Below are positions 1-9,892 of a stretch of 64,000 nucleotides of DNA, one piece after another. Below the pieces are notes generated by a model. It worked only from the letters and a program-made list of their open reading frames with translations, ran no database searches and was not told where the DNA came from. Source of the DNA: an uncultured Flavobacteriaceae bacterium (GTDB taxonomy: Bacteria > Bacteroidota > Bacteroidia > Flavobacteriales > Flavobacteriaceae); contig CALDYU010000003.1 in assembly GCA_937944485.1 (NCBI GenBank), forward strand, positions 1-64,000, written 5' to 3'. The translations under genes were made by a program, and so were the position numbers. The stretch's first letter is position 1. Each line of letters starts with the position of its first letter.

Positions 1-2
1 AT

Positions 3-863
3 ATGGTTTCAGGATTATCCCTTACAGGAGATCGCGTAGGTAGCATGAGTTCTTGGATCATTACGGATGATCAAGGAAAGATTCTTGGTCTGCCACCAAC
101 TCTTGATGCCGTTCAAGGTGTTGACTTCGATGGTGCTGGTGCAGGTACTTGTTTTATTTATTACTTACGCTACGAAGAAGGATTAATGGGGCTTGCTCCT
201 GATGCAAACATTGCTAACATCACTGGTACATTCGACCTTTCTAATAGTGTTGAAGTAGTGCGTAATCAACCGGAAGCCGGTGAATTAGTAGGAGGACCTT
301 ATACTTTTGAAGTAGATGGAAGTGCGGATAACGTTACCGATATTGATTTAATTGGAAATCGTGCAGGAGCAAACAGTAGTTTCGTTATAACCGATGAAAA
401 TGGGGTCATTTTAGGCTTACCACCTTCATTAGATGCGGTTCGCGGTGTAGACTTTGATGCTGCTGGTGAAGGTACTTGTTTTATCTATCACTTAAGATAT
501 GAAGACGGATTAACAGGTCTAGAGCCTGAATCAAATCTTGGTGATCTAATGGGATGCTTTGATCTTTCCAATAGAATAGAAGTAATTCGAACAAAAGCAA
601 GTAGTGGTAAAGGCGGGGTTCGACTATTTCCACTGCCAGCTTCGGAGGTATTAAATATTTCTTTAAACGCTACTACATTCGGAAAAAGCGATGTGAATGT
701 ACTGATGGTAGACCTTGCAGGGAATACTATTCGGAATAGTGTAAATAAAGTAATTGATAATGGTGTTTCATTGAACGTACAAACGGTACCTTCTGGACTA
801 TACATTATCAAAATAAGCAATCAAGAGGGTAAATCTATTTCTAAAAAAGTAATAATAAGATAA
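3..863 (+). CDS. T9SS-secreted repeat protein, C-terminal part (5' end outside window)
   Basis: The reading frame is open from the left edge, so this is the 3' end of a longer gene; the Met at position 3 is probably internal. Two repeats about 108 residues apart share a pattern: G(D/N)R.G..SS, then I.GLPP.LDAV, VDFD..G.GTCFIY.LRYE and FDLSN. This repeat type is common in large flavobacterial surface proteins. Residues from about 205 to the end match a type A T9SS sorting domain: RLFPLPAS, a central VDLAG and a terminal SGLYIIKIS with a basic KKVIIR end. The protein is therefore expected to cross the outer membrane by the type IX system and stay on the surface or be released. The repeats look structural or adhesive; no catalytic motif is visible. 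Confidence 0.85.
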   Translation: MVSGLSLTGDRVGSMSSWIITDDQGKILGLPPTLDAVQGVDFDGAGAGTCFIYYLRYEEGLMGLAPDANIANITGTFDLSNSVEVVRNQPEAGELVGGPYTFEVDGSADNVTDIDLIGNRAGANSSFVITDENGVILGLPPSLDAVRGVDFDAAGEGTCFIYHLRYEDGLTGLEPESNLGDLMGCFDLSNRIEVIRTKASSGKGGVRLFPLPASEVLNISLNATTFGKSDVNVLMVDLAGNTIRNSVNKVIDNGVSLNVQTVPSGLYIIKISNQEGKSISKKVIIR

Positions 864-884
864 TCCCCCATAGTTTTAATGATT

Positions 885-918
885 GAAACCGCCTTAGAGA
901 ATCTTCTAAGGCGGTTTC
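885..918. terminator. Rho-independent type hairpin after the T9SS protein
   Basis: A perfect 14-bp stem (885-898 with 905-918) around a 6-nt loop, followed by a T-rich stretch on the plus strand. It lies 22 bp after the stop codon of the upstream gene, as expected for its terminator. Confidence 0.85.
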
Positions 919-946
919 TTTCGTTACTGTACTTATATTAATTAAA

Positions 947-974
947 AAAGCCTTGCATAATTATGCAAGGCTTT
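947..974 (-). terminator. Palindromic terminator between convergent genes
   Basis: A perfect 28-bp palindrome (947-960 with 961-974). On the minus strand it lies 20 bp past the stop of the gene at 995-1474 and is followed by a T run. It may work in both directions. Confidence 0.75.
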
Positions 975-994
975 CCAATTTTATATCATAAATA

Positions 995-1474
995 CTATTT
1001 CCAGGAATCAATTTTATCCATATCTTCAAAAGTATACGACCCTATCTGTTCTTTACGATGTTTAAAGATGACAAAGGTAAGTACGATAAGAAGTATATAA
1101 GAGACTAATATTAATACTCCCAAAGGTAAAAAGGTACTGGGCATAACGTATTGTTCATAATCACTATAAGTAGAAAGTACATATACCGATTCTCCAATTT
1201 TGTACATGTAAACCAATAATAATAAGTATAGTAAATATTCTAAATTACGCATTTGCGGATCTGTTAATTCATGTTCGCTTATTTTAAACCAAATCACATA
1301 GAGGTACGTAAAATGAACCAGCGTTAGCAGTGGGAAAATATAATTGCTTAGTTTAAAAAAATAAAAATTACTAGTATAAGGACCGTAAAAATTAAACACA
1401 ATCACTAATAGTAACAAAAAAGCGGATAGGGCAATACCCGGTTTCGGCGATATTATTTTTGAAATGAACTTCAT
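995..1474 (-). CDS. Hypothetical four-helix membrane protein
   Basis: A 159-aa protein with about four hydrophobic segments (roughly residues 12-32, 40-63, 78-98 and 113-137), separated by short charged loops and ending in a charged cytoplasmic-looking tail. I do not recognise a family. It begins with ATG and lies alone between the terminator at 947-974 and a second small membrane protein about 180 bp upstream on the same strand. No catalytic or binding motif is visible, so no function is assigned. Confidence 0.7.
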   Translation of the reverse strand: MKFISKIISPKPGIALSAFLLLLVIVFNFYGPYTSNFYFFKLSNYIFPLLTLVHFTYLYVIWFKISEHELTDPQMRNLEYLLYLLLLVYMYKIGESVYVLSTYSDYEQYVMPSTFLPLGVLILVSYILLIVLTFVIFKHRKEQIGSYTFEDMDKIDSWK

Positions 1475-1653
1475 AAAATTGGTCGGTCAGGGGAATGGTA
1501 GACCCATTGCAAGGTTTAAAACGAGAGGATATTTCGTTTATTTAAAATATTCGATAAAGTGCGAAAATTGTTGAGAAAATAGCATTTTATGTGGTGTAAT
1601 TGCCTATTAGTTATTCGATTAACAACTTTCACACTTACCAAAATTGAAGAAAA

Positions 1654-2088
1654 TTACGACATCCACATTTTTTTATTCGCGCTGCGAGCCAACACTATTA
1701 GCAATATTGCAACAATAATAATAGTAATTGGCATAAACATTGCCGAATTACCCATGACATCAAAAGTATCACTCATAAAAAATAGATATGTTTGTTGGCC
1801 AATAACACCAAGTAACGATATCACCAATACCATGGCAGCCCATTTCTTCCGCAATAATAACCCAATACACCCTAAGGCACCAGCGAAAACAGCAATAGCA
1901 AAAGCGCCAGTAACCCATGCAGGGCGCGCTTCATATAATGTACGTTCTCCTTCAGACAAAAGGGCAAAAGCTTCTTCTGACATATAGGCTTCCCCTAAAT
2001 AAGCCAAAACCCCCATTAAATTCCATAATAAGGCCACAATACTAACTATCCAAAACCAGATAGGCGGTTTAATTTTTTCATTGGTCAT
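1654..2088 (-). CDS. Hypothetical four-helix membrane protein
   Basis: A 144-aa protein with four predicted membrane helices (about residues 10-31, 58-78, 84-104 and 117-136). The first begins with a PPIWFWIVSIVALLWN-type segment seen in a widespread family of about 145-aa uncharacterised bacterial inner-membrane proteins. The end is basic (ARSANKK). The overlapping plus-strand ORF at 1589-1987 is a shadow. The gene diverges from truA at 2224. Function unknown; the family match is from memory. Confidence 0.75.
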   Translation of the reverse strand: MTNEKIKPPIWFWIVSIVALLWNLMGVLAYLGEAYMSEEAFALLSEGERTLYEARPAWVTGAFAIAVFAGALGCIGLLLRKKWAAMVLVISLLGVIGQQTYLFFMSDTFDVMGNSAMFMPITIIIVAILLIVLARSANKKMWMS

Positions 2089-2223
2089 AATTCGATTCTT
2101 TTAGTTGGTTTATCCAATCAATTTACAAAAAATCTTAAAAATCAAATATAAATTGATCAATCGGCAAGAAAACATTCGTACGGCAACGCTGTTTTTTTCA
2201 ATAATTATATGCAATTTTAAACC

Positions 2224-3006
2224 ATGGGTAAGCGACAATTTTTCTATCTCGTACGATTACAGTTTTTGGGTTTTCGATACAGTGGTTGGCAAAAGCAACC
2301 AGGCCAAAAAACCATTGAACAAATGTTAGCGAAAACCCTTAAATTCGTTTTGCCAGATAATGATTTTAAAATTTTAGGTGCGGGGCGAACCGACGCAAAG
2401 GTTTCTGCTCTTGATGCGGCTTTCGAATTATTTGCAGCCAAACCATTAGAAAATACGTCCCAATTTATAGAGCTATTCAATAAAAATCTGCCCTCTGATA
2501 TACGCATTGTGAGTATTGATACCGTAGATCAGAAATTTAATATCATTCAAAACAGTAAAATAAAAGAATATGTGTATTTGTTTTCTTTCGGAGAAAAGAA
2601 CCACCCTTTTTGTGCCCCATTCATGGCAAACATTTTAGAAGATTTACATCTTGACCTGATGATGGAAGCCACCAAATTATTTGTCGGAACTCATGATTTC
2701 GCAGCGTATACTTCAAGAAAGCAAACACATACCATAACCACTCGCAAAATTGATCTTTGCGAGATTAGACCAAATACGATATTAGAGGCGAATTTTTTAC
2801 CTGAAAAAAGTTATGCATTGCATGTTAAAGGGAAAGGCTTTATGCGCTATCAAATTCGCATGATCATGGGAGCATTAATACAATTAGGCAAAGGAGAACT
2901 GACCATAGATGATCTTAGAAATTCTCTAAAAAAAGATACGAATGTTCAAATTAGTTATGTGGCCCCAGGTTCTGGATTATTATTACGAGAGTTAGTATTT
3001 GACTAG
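2224..3006 (+). CDS. truA: TruA-family tRNA pseudouridine synthase, divergent
   Basis: A 260-aa protein of typical TruA length. The catalytic aspartate is recognisable in GAGRTD (D57), but the canonical GVHA that follows is replaced by AKVSA. Other family landmarks are present: FLGFRYSGWQKQPG near the N-terminus, the KEYVY strand near residue 118, RYQIRMIMG (about 210-218) and APGSGLLL near the C-terminus. The family isomerises U38-U40 in the tRNA anticodon stem. Flavobacteria can carry more than one TruA-like protein, so this could be a second, specialised copy. The ATG start lies just after the divergent promoter region and fits the alignment. Confidence 0.8.
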   Translation: MGKRQFFYLVRLQFLGFRYSGWQKQPGQKTIEQMLAKTLKFVLPDNDFKILGAGRTDAKVSALDAAFELFAAKPLENTSQFIELFNKNLPSDIRIVSIDTVDQKFNIIQNSKIKEYVYLFSFGEKNHPFCAPFMANILEDLHLDLMMEATKLFVGTHDFAAYTSRKQTHTITTRKIDLCEIRPNTILEANFLPEKSYALHVKGKGFMRYQIRMIMGALIQLGKGELTIDDLRNSLKKDTNVQISYVAPGSGLLLRELVFD

Positions 3007-3058
3007 TGTTTTCTTAGGCGTCTTTATTTTTTGTACATTGTTATTAAAGAAGCTCTTA

Positions 3059-3928
3059 ATGTCTTATTGGCTGTACATTCTTTTAATAGTTCTCGCAATC
3101 TATGTAGGCGTGAGCGTGCTTTTGTATTTCTTACAGGATTTTTTACTGTTTAAACCAGAGAAACTAGCAGACGATTTTCAGTTTCATTACGAAAATCAAG
3201 AAATTCAAGAATATAATGTTGAAACGCGAGATGGAGCTATTATTAATGGTTTGCATTTTAAATTAAAACAACCTAAAGGAGTTGTGTTTTATTTAAAAGG
3301 AAACTCTAAAAGTATTAAGGGGTGGGGTAAATTTGCTGTTGATTTTACGCGACATGGCTATGATGTTATCATGGTTGATTATAGAGGCTTTGGCAAAAGT
3401 ACCGGTCAACGATCTCAAAAAGCCGTAAAAAGAGATCTGCAAGTAGTTTATAATAAGATTAAGGAAAATGTAAATGAAAAGTACATTATACTTTACGGAC
3501 GCTCATTAGGTTCAGGTTTCGCTACCAAATTAGCATCCATGAATCACCCTAGAATGTTGATACTAGACGCTCCTTATTATAGTTTGAATAAAGTGGCGAA
3601 ACGTTATGCGCCATTCATGCCATTATCGATACTCATTAAGTTTCCAATGCCAACCTATAAATGGCTCAAATACGTGCAATGCCCCATACACATAATTCAT
3701 GGTACCGATGATAAACTAATACCTTATAAAACAAGTGTTAAGCTCTCTAAAATTAAACCGAAATTAACAACATTGCACTCAATCATTGGCGGCGGACATA
3801 AGAATTTAAATACTTTTGAATACTACCATAAAGTCTTAGAAGAAATTATTACTACCAAACCAAAAAAAGTAAATCTCGAAGGCTCAAGTATAGATGTAAA
3901 ACATAGTACAACCCAGAAGCATGCATAA
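3059..3928 (+). CDS. Membrane-anchored alpha/beta hydrolase
   Basis: The gene encodes 289 aa from the ATG at 3059; an upstream TTG at 2999 would add 20 residues and overlap truA, so I prefer the ATG. An N-terminal anchor (about residues 3-27) precedes an alpha/beta hydrolase domain. The nucleophile elbow is GRSLGSG, the acid is in HGTDD and the histidine in GGGHKNL. It resembles the BEM46/ABHD-type serine hydrolases, which are held at the inner membrane. Substrate unknown. The gene overlaps the next, a clear paralogue, by 8 bp, so the two arose by tandem duplication and are probably co-transcribed. Confidence 0.85.
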   Translation: MSYWLYILLIVLAIYVGVSVLLYFLQDFLLFKPEKLADDFQFHYENQEIQEYNVETRDGAIINGLHFKLKQPKGVVFYLKGNSKSIKGWGKFAVDFTRHGYDVIMVDYRGFGKSTGQRSQKAVKRDLQVVYNKIKENVNEKYIILYGRSLGSGFATKLASMNHPRMLILDAPYYSLNKVAKRYAPFMPLSILIKFPMPTYKWLKYVQCPIHIIHGTDDKLIPYKTSVKLSKIKPKLTTLHSIIGGGHKNLNTFEYYHKVLEEIITTKPKKVNLEGSSIDVKHSTTQKHA

Positions 3929-4718
3929 ATGGTTAAAAATTGGGCTTGCGCTTGTATTGCTCTACATGATACTACTTTTTTTGACGTATTTATTTCAAGA
4001 AAAGTTAATTTTCTTACCTACCAAACTCTCTAAAGAATATGTATTCGAGTTCTCACAGCCTTTCGAAGAGTTTTTTCTTACCACAGATGATGGTGCTTCT
4101 TTAAATGCAGTACATATTCGAAATAATTCAGTCAAGGGCGTTGTTCTTTACTTTCACGGTAATTCAAGAAATATTAGCAGTTTAAAAGAAGAGGCCGATT
4201 TAATCTCTAGAAGAGGATACGATGTCATATTTATAGATTACAGAACCTATGGCAAGAGTACTGGTGTGTTGAGCGAAAAAGCAATTCATAGTGACGCCCA
4301 ACTTTTTTATGATTATGCTTTAAAACACTACCAAGAAGATGAAATAATACTTTATGGTCGTTCCCTAGGCTCGGGTATTGCCACGCGATTAGCCGCCAAA
4401 AATAAGCCTCACAAATTAATTTTAGAGTCCCCCTTTTCAACGGCTATTGATGCTGGAAAACACAGGTTTCCCTTTTTTCCTGTTTCATGGTTTTCTAAAT
4501 ATCATTTTCTTTCCACGACTTACGTGCAAGAAGTAACCTGTCCGATCTTTATTTTACACGGGACAGATGATAGCGTTATTCCTTATAAATTAGGAAAAAA
4601 ATTATACGGTTCAATTCCCGGTACGCGGAAAAGGATGTTTCCAATTGCAGGAGGGGGGCATAACAACCTTAAAGATTTTGATAGCTTTCACAAGGGAATT
4701 AAGGAGGTGCTGAACTAA
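3921..4718 (+). CDS. Membrane-anchored alpha/beta hydrolase (paralogue of the previous gene)
   Basis: A 265-aa serine hydrolase with one N-terminal transmembrane anchor (about residues 7-27) followed by QEKLIFLPTKL, the same transition as in the upstream paralogue. The catalytic triad is visible: GRSLGSG, HGTDDSVIP and GGGHNNL. The 8-bp overlap with the preceding gene indicates translational coupling. It ends three bases before the convergent cysM stop. Substrate is not predictable from sequence. Confidence 0.85.
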   Translation: MHKWLKIGLALVLLYMILLFLTYLFQEKLIFLPTKLSKEYVFEFSQPFEEFFLTTDDGASLNAVHIRNNSVKGVVLYFHGNSRNISSLKEEADLISRRGYDVIFIDYRTYGKSTGVLSEKAIHSDAQLFYDYALKHYQEDEIILYGRSLGSGIATRLAAKNKPHKLILESPFSTAIDAGKHRFPFFPVSWFSKYHFLSTTYVQEVTCPIFILHGTDDSVIPYKLGKKLYGSIPGTRKRMFPIAGGGHNNLKDFDSFHKGIKEVLN

Positions 4719-4721
4719 AGT

Positions 4722-5600
4722 TTATTCAAACAAACCCAATGATAAATAGCGATCTCCACGATCACATATTATAGATACAATAGTGCCTTCATTTAAAGTT
4801 TCTGCCAATCGAACAGCAGCCACAGCCGCTCCTCCGCTACTCATCCCAGCAAAAATACCCTCTTCCTCAGCCAAGCGTCTCGCCATACGGCGAGCTTCCG
4901 CTGCACTGACTTCTATTAGTTGATCTACTTTGCTTGGGTTAAAAATTTTCGGCTGATACGGTATAGGCCATTTGCGTATACCTGGAATTTTTGACCCATC
5001 TTTTGGCTGCACGCCGACAATTTTAATATCAGGATTTTGTTCTTTCAAATATGTTGATGTGCCCATTATCGTACCTGTTGTGCCCATTGCGGAAACAAAG
5101 TGTGTCAATGCACCACCTGTATCCTTCCAAATTTCAGGTCCTGTAGATGCATAATGCGCTTTCCAATTGTCATTGTTGGCGAATTGATTGAGCATAAAAC
5201 AATCTTCATTTTTAACTTTGTTTTCTGCATAATCTCGGGCACCTTCAATACCATCTGGATGCAAGGTAACCTTTGCGCCATAGGCGCGCATCGTCTGCAC
5301 CCGTTCTTTTGTAGCGTTCTCAGGCATGACCAATTCTATTTTCAAGCCGTAAATACCCGCTATCATCGCTAAAGCTATACCTGTATTACCGCTAGTAGCC
5401 TCTATAAGTTGCGTGCTTTTATCGAAATCTCCACGAGCCAATCCGTTTTTAATCATATTATAAGCAGCCCGATCTTTGACACTTCCACCAGGATTATGGC
5501 CTTCTAGTTTAAAATATAAGCTAACATTCTTGTTGGTATTTATTGTTTTTGAAACTACTAAGGGCGTATTGCCAATTACATCTAATAAATTATAAGGCAT
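4722..5600 (-). CDS. cysM: Cysteine synthase B (O-acetylserine sulfhydrylase)
   Basis: A PLP enzyme that makes cysteine from O-acetylserine and sulfide (or thiosulfate). The PLP lysine is K42 in GGSVKDRAA; the substrate loop TSGNTG and the phosphate-binding loop GTTGTIMG are intact. At 292 aa and with CysM-like insertions ([16 protein letters not shown]), it fits the CysM branch better than CysK. The gene overlaps the upstream cysE by 11 bp, so the two consecutive steps from serine to cysteine are encoded in one translationally coupled unit. Confidence 0.93.
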   Translation of the reverse strand: MPYNLLDVIGNTPLVVSKTINTNKNVSLYFKLEGHNPGGSVKDRAAYNMIKNGLARGDFDKSTQLIEATSGNTGIALAMIAGIYGLKIELVMPENATKERVQTMRAYGAKVTLHPDGIEGARDYAENKVKNEDCFMLNQFANNDNWKAHYASTGPEIWKDTGGALTHFVSAMGTTGTIMGTSTYLKEQNPDIKIVGVQPKDGSKIPGIRKWPIPYQPKIFNPSKVDQLIEVSAAEARRMARRLAEEEGIFAGMSSGGAAVAAVRLAETLNEGTIVSIICDRGDRYLSLGLFE

Positions 5601-6384
5601 TTGATTGTTTTTTTATTTTAATTTCAGGATTATGAAACACTATAGAATTGGCAGCTACGGAAGAGGTTAACCACGCATTACCTCCAATTACAGAGTTCTC
5701 TCCAATAATTGTTTCGCCTCCTAATATAGTAGCATTGGCATAAATAGTAACATTGTTTTCTATAGTAGGGTGCCGTTTCATTTTTTGCTGTGTTTTTTTA
5801 ACAAATAAACCACCTAAAGTCACTCCCTGATATATTTTAACATGATCTTTAATAACTGCCGTCTCGCCTATAACTACCCCAGTACCATGATCAATATGAA
5901 AAGATTTGCCGATTACTGCCCCAGGGTTGATATCGACCCCCGTTTGTCTGTGAGCATATTCGGTCATCAATCTAGGAACTAAGGGAAAACCAACCTTATA
6001 TAGCTCATGAGCGAGTCGATAAATGGCAATTGCATAAAAACCAGGATACGCCATATAAACTTCTTCAATAGAAAGTGAGGCAGGGTCGCAATTAACCGTG
6101 GCTTCTGCGTCTAAATTCAGTTCCTCTAAAATTTTAGGTAATTTGTTCACATAATTTTGCCACACTTTTTTACAGGGCTTTTCCGTTTGCCAACAAGCCA
6201 AGGCTACCAGTTTGTCAAATTCATTTTCTAATACTTCTAAGTTCGAAGCAACTGGTGTTTCAATATCAAACAGTGTATAAAAAAGGGTATTCGCAAATAC
6301 CTCTGTTCGTTCTTTAAGTGCAAATCTTAAGTTGGGTTGCTTCTTATGCTTTTTTATTTTTGCAATGATCTCTTTTTTATCCAT
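5590..6384 (-). CDS. cysE: Serine O-acetyltransferase
   Basis: This enzyme transfers acetyl from acetyl-CoA to serine, the committed step of cysteine synthesis. The N-terminal helical domain is followed by a left-handed beta-helix of hexapeptide repeats (from about residue 150). The active-site D165-H166 lies in HIDHGTG, followed by VIGETAVI. The length (264 aa) fits the EpsC/CysE family. It is the first gene of the two-gene operon with cysM and overlaps it by 11 bp. The ATG at 6384 follows an AT-rich leader that could hold the promoter. Confidence 0.92.
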   Translation of the reverse strand: MDKKEIIAKIKKHKKQPNLRFALKERTEVFANTLFYTLFDIETPVASNLEVLENEFDKLVALACWQTEKPCKKVWQNYVNKLPKILEELNLDAEATVNCDPASLSIEEVYMAYPGFYAIAIYRLAHELYKVGFPLVPRLMTEYAHRQTGVDINPGAVIGKSFHIDHGTGVVIGETAVIKDHVKIYQGVTLGGLFVKKTQQKMKRHPTIENNVTIYANATILGGETIIGENSVIGGNAWLTSSVAANSIVFHNPEIKIKKQSNAL

Positions 6385-6475
6385 AGATATAATAGACTAC
6401 TAATAATAAACAATATTACAGGATTGATTTTTTAAATTGGTTAACTTTAACTGAAATTTATAAGGCTTCATTCAC

Positions 6476-7159
6476 TTGCAAAACCACGTAATTATTCCTG
6501 AGGTTTTTTCTTTTTTAAAAAAACTAGAAAAAAATAACAACCGCGATTGGTTTACCCAGCATAAAAAGGAGTTTAAAGCCTTAGAAGGTGGCATGAAATC
6601 CTTCTTTAACGCACTAGGCGAGGAAGTAAAAACTCATGATGACATTGAACGCGTTAAGATTTTTAGAATTTACCGAGATGTGCGCTTTTCAAAAAATAAA
6701 ACCCCATATAAAATAAACTTCTCTAGTTCTTTATCAAGAGCAGGAGCAAAATTACGTGGCGGCTATTATATTCATATTGAGCCGAATAATGCCAGTTTTA
6801 TTGCCACCGGATTTTGGGGACCCGAAAAAGAAGATTTGCTTCGTATTCGAAAAGAGCTAGAACTGGATGCTTCTGAATTTCGTGCAATTATTGGAGCCAA
6901 AAAGCTCAAAACTATTTGGGGAGATTTAGTGGGTGAGGAAGTAAAAACGGCTCCTAAAGGTTTTGATAAAGCACATCCCAATATTGATTTGATCAAAAAA
7001 AAGCAGTTTATTTTTACCAAAAAATTCTCCGATCAGGAGGTCTTAGAGAGTGAATTTATAAGTGAAGTAAATAAATCATTTATAGCAATTCGCCCATATT
7101 TTGATTTAATGAGCGATATTTTGACCACCAATCTTAACGGAGAATCACTCTTGGGTTAA
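6476..7159 (+). CDS. DUF2461 domain protein
   Basis: A 227-aa protein matching the DUF2461 (TIGR02453) pattern: VFSFLKKLEKNNNRDWF at the start, then KIFRIYRDVRFSKNKTPYK, and a Gly-rich segment RGGYYIHIEP. The family is widespread in bacteria and fungi without a firmly established function. I accept the TTG start at 6476 because the conserved N-terminal block begins directly after it; the next Met is residue 39, inside the domain. The gene diverges from cysE and ends before a gene-poor gap. Confidence 0.85.
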   Translation: MQNHVIIPEVFSFLKKLEKNNNRDWFTQHKKEFKALEGGMKSFFNALGEEVKTHDDIERVKIFRIYRDVRFSKNKTPYKINFSSSLSRAGAKLRGGYYIHIEPNNASFIATGFWGPEKEDLLRIRKELELDASEFRAIIGAKKLKTIWGDLVGEEVKTAPKGFDKAHPNIDLIKKKQFIFTKKFSDQEVLESEFISEVNKSFIAIRPYFDLMSDILTTNLNGESLLG

Positions 7160-7233
7160 ACTTTCTATTTACGCAATTTTATAGTTTAAGGGTTTTTATA
7201 GTTAAAGATCATTACTTCCTCTATAATAATGGC

Positions 7234-7440
7234 TCATGTTTTCTTTAACACGTTCAGTTTTGAAAACATTTTTTTACTGCCTTCCGTTTTCAATATGGCT
7301 TGCATCTCTCCAAATTCATTGAATAAATAAGGTAATTCTTGGGTCATATCATACATCATCATCGTCGTACTATTTTTTAAACTACGATCTATTGCATTTG
7401 GAGTAGTGGGTTTATCATATATCAAATTGAAAGCATGCAA
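7234..7440 (-). CDS. Possible small hypothetical ORF in a 372-bp gap
   Basis: The gap at 7160-7531 holds only this 68-aa ATG ORF. Its composition is protein-like (MMMYDMTQELPYLFNEFGEM) without signal peptide or membrane helix, but I recognise no family and see no clear promoter or terminator. It could be a real small gene, a fragment of a decayed gene, or chance. The rest of the gap is AT-rich with nothing recognisable. Confidence 0.3.
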   Translation of the reverse strand: MHAFNLIYDKPTTPNAIDRSLKNSTTMMMYDMTQELPYLFNEFGEMQAILKTEGSKKMFSKLNVLKKT

Positions 7441-7531
7441 AAAAGTAACATGACTAACTACTTTTCTTTGAACAATATCGATCTTTTATAAACTAGAAAA
7501 GCTATTTTTAAAAGAATTTAAAGAGCATTCT

Positions 7532-8428
7532 ATGAAATTCGGAAAAGTAGAGCAGCCAGAACTTGTTGATTTTACAATGCCAGAAGATCATCCAGACACT
7601 AAAGTGGTATTGGACAATATAAAAGAAAAGGGGCAGCTCAATGTTTATGTTGGATGCGCTAAATGGAACCGAAAGGATTTAAAGCAATTCTATCCTAGAG
7701 GCACAAAAGATGAATTGGCCTACTACGCAACACAATTTAATTGTATTGAGTTGAATGCCACTTTTTATCGCATATTCCCCGTGGAAACCTATCAAAAATG
7801 GCATGATAAAACCCCAGAAAATTTCAAATTTTTTCCTAAAATTGTTCAGAATGTCAGTCATTTACGTCGTTTAAATGACCAAGCTTATCCTATTTTAAAG
7901 GAGTACCTTAATACCATTGCGCACCTAAAAGAAAAATTAGGAACGATATTTCTTCAAATGCACGGAAATTTTGGTCCTAAAAATTGGGATAGAGTAGTGC
8001 GCTTTGTGGAATATTGGCCTAAGGAATTTCGTTTAGCAATGGAATTTCGTCACACCGATTGGTTTAATGATGAAAAAGTGGCGCAAGAATTATATCACCT
8101 TCTTAAAGAACATAATATCTCAAACATCTTAGTAGACACTGCTGGAAGACGTGATATTTTACATATGCGCTTATCAAATACTGAGGCTTTTATTCGTTAC
8201 GTAGGCGCCAATCATTCAACGGATTATACCAGACTAGACGATTGGGTATCGAGAATTACCAACTGGACGAATAAAGGATTAAAAAACATACATTTCTTTG
8301 TGCACCAAAACATGGAATTAGAATCTCCTTTACTGTCTACGTATTTCATAAAACAACTAAATGAAAAATTAGGAACCGAACTTATTATCCCCAAAACGCT
8401 TCACAATACTAGCGATACTTTGTTTTAG
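7532..8428 (+). CDS. DUF72 domain protein
   Basis: A 298-aa protein of the DUF72 (YecE-like) TIM-barrel family. The signature VGCAKWNRKDLKQFYP lies near residue 40, followed by FNCIELNATFYR, FKFFPKIVQNVSH and AMEFRHTDWF. The molecular role of the family is not settled. The 3' end overlaps the stop of the convergent dipeptidase gene by 4 bp, so transcription of the two may interfere. The ATG start agrees with the conserved block. Confidence 0.88.
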   Translation: MKFGKVEQPELVDFTMPEDHPDTKVVLDNIKEKGQLNVYVGCAKWNRKDLKQFYPRGTKDELAYYATQFNCIELNATFYRIFPVETYQKWHDKTPENFKFFPKIVQNVSHLRRLNDQAYPILKEYLNTIAHLKEKLGTIFLQMHGNFGPKNWDRVVRFVEYWPKEFRLAMEFRHTDWFNDEKVAQELYHLLKEHNISNILVDTAGRRDILHMRLSNTEAFIRYVGANHSTDYTRLDDWVSRITNWTNKGLKNIHFFVHQNMELESPLLSTYFIKQLNEKLGTELIIPKTLHNTSDTLF

Positions 8429-9714
8429 CCTTTTTGAATCTCTGCTGCAACCGCTTCAACTTCGTCTAGCACACGAAGTAAATTACCTCCCCATAGCTTT
8501 TCAATTTCATCTTCGGTATAGCCTCGTTTTACAAGTTCTAAGGTCACATTGAATGTTTCCGATGCATCTGACCAGCCTTCGATACCACCACCACCATCGA
8601 AGTCAGAACTAATACCTACATGGTCGATACCTATAAGCTTAACCATGTAATCAATATGATCTACAAAATCACCTACATCAACTGCGGGGGGCAGATCTGT
8701 CATAGATTTCGTTTTAGTGTCAATAATTCCTCGCACCTGCATATATTGAGCAATATAGGCATCACGTTCGGTGCCGGGTAGTGCCATCACTTCTTGGCGC
8801 GACATAGATTCCATTCCTAAAGAATCCATCACCGCTTTCTCTAACGCTTTGATTTTAACATTACGAGCCTCATACTTTTCGGTATTCAAATAAGATTTGA
8901 AAGCAACTGTCTGAACCACACCGCCATTTTTCTTCATCATTTTTAATTGGTCATCATCCAAATTTCTGCTGTGATCGCAAAGTGCTCGAGCCGAAGAATG
9001 AGACGCAATTAGCGGGGCTTTTGATAAGGCAATCATTTGATTAAATGCTTCCTTCGACGGATGTGAAACATCAATCATAATTCCTAATCTATTCATCTCT
9101 TTTACAGCCTCTTTACCAAGATTACTTAAACCATTATGTAACCATATGTTATCAGCTTCTCCTGTATTAGAATCAGAAAACTGACTATGGCCATTGTGGG
9201 CCAAAGAAACATAGCGCGCACCGCGATTATAGTATGCCTCAAAATTAGAGAGATCAGTGCCTAAGGGGTACGCATTTTCTACCCCAATCATAGCCACCTT
9301 TTTGCCAGAAGCCACTATTCTTCGCACATCTTCAGAGCTTAACGCCAATTCAATTTGATCTGGTGCAATTTCTTCACATAGCTTATGAATTGCATCAAAT
9401 TTTGAGATGGCATTAGCCTTCGCCTTGGCATAACCGGTATCTGTTAGCGAATCTTGACCTGTATATACAATTAACCAAGCAACATCTAAGCCCCCTTCAT
9501 TCATTTTAGGAAGATTAATTTGCGTTTCTAACCTTTGGGTATAATTAATACTATCAGTGAAATTTTTCACATTGATATCATCATGAGTATCAATTGTAAT
9601 TATTTTTTGATGCAGTTTTTCAGCACGCTCTGCAAGGCTGACTTCTGAATTTTGTTGGGTTTCTCCACAGGAAACCACCATAAATACAAAAAGTAAAATA
9701 ACTAAGTTTTTCAT
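8425..9714 (-). CDS. Membrane dipeptidase (peptidase M19) lipoprotein
   Basis: A 429-aa exported zinc dipeptidase. The N-terminus is a lipoprotein signal peptide (hydrophobic run ending VVSC, Cys at about residue 16). Zinc-site landmarks of the renal-dipeptidase family follow: IDTHDD, the ALCDHSRNL segment, IDVSHPS with SHSSARAL, and the IDHVGISSDFDG block near the C-terminus. The family cleaves dipeptides, including some with D-amino acids, so a role in periplasmic peptide or peptidoglycan-fragment turnover is likely. Monocistronic, with a leader of about 180 bp shared with the divergent kinase gene. Confidence 0.9.
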   Translation of the reverse strand: MKNLVILLFVFMVVSCGETQQNSEVSLAERAEKLHQKIITIDTHDDINVKNFTDSINYTQRLETQINLPKMNEGGLDVAWLIVYTGQDSLTDTGYAKAKANAISKFDAIHKLCEEIAPDQIELALSSEDVRRIVASGKKVAMIGVENAYPLGTDLSNFEAYYNRGARYVSLAHNGHSQFSDSNTGEADNIWLHNGLSNLGKEAVKEMNRLGIMIDVSHPSKEAFNQMIALSKAPLIASHSSARALCDHSRNLDDDQLKMMKKNGGVVQTVAFKSYLNTEKYEARNVKIKALEKAVMDSLGMESMSRQEVMALPGTERDAYIAQYMQVRGIIDTKTKSMTDLPPAVDVGDFVDHIDYMVKLIGIDHVGISSDFDGGGGIEGWSDASETFNVTLELVKRGYTEDEIEKLWGGNLLRVLDEVEAVAAEIQKG

Positions 9715-9892
9715 AATATGTAAATCTATTCACCTACAAAGTAAGCCATTTGACAACACTTATGGAAGCTTAGATAACATTTAATTGTTCTACTTACTTA
9801 ATTTAAAGACATTTATGTAGTAAATAAATAAAACCATTTTCAGTTGCTCTAAATTTTATTTCGCTGCATACTAATTCAAAATCGCCCCCCGA

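Noticed and set aside
1589..1987. Plus-strand 132-aa ORF
   Set aside because: It is antisense to the membrane protein gene at 1654-2088, whose composition and hydrophobic pattern are far more protein-like.
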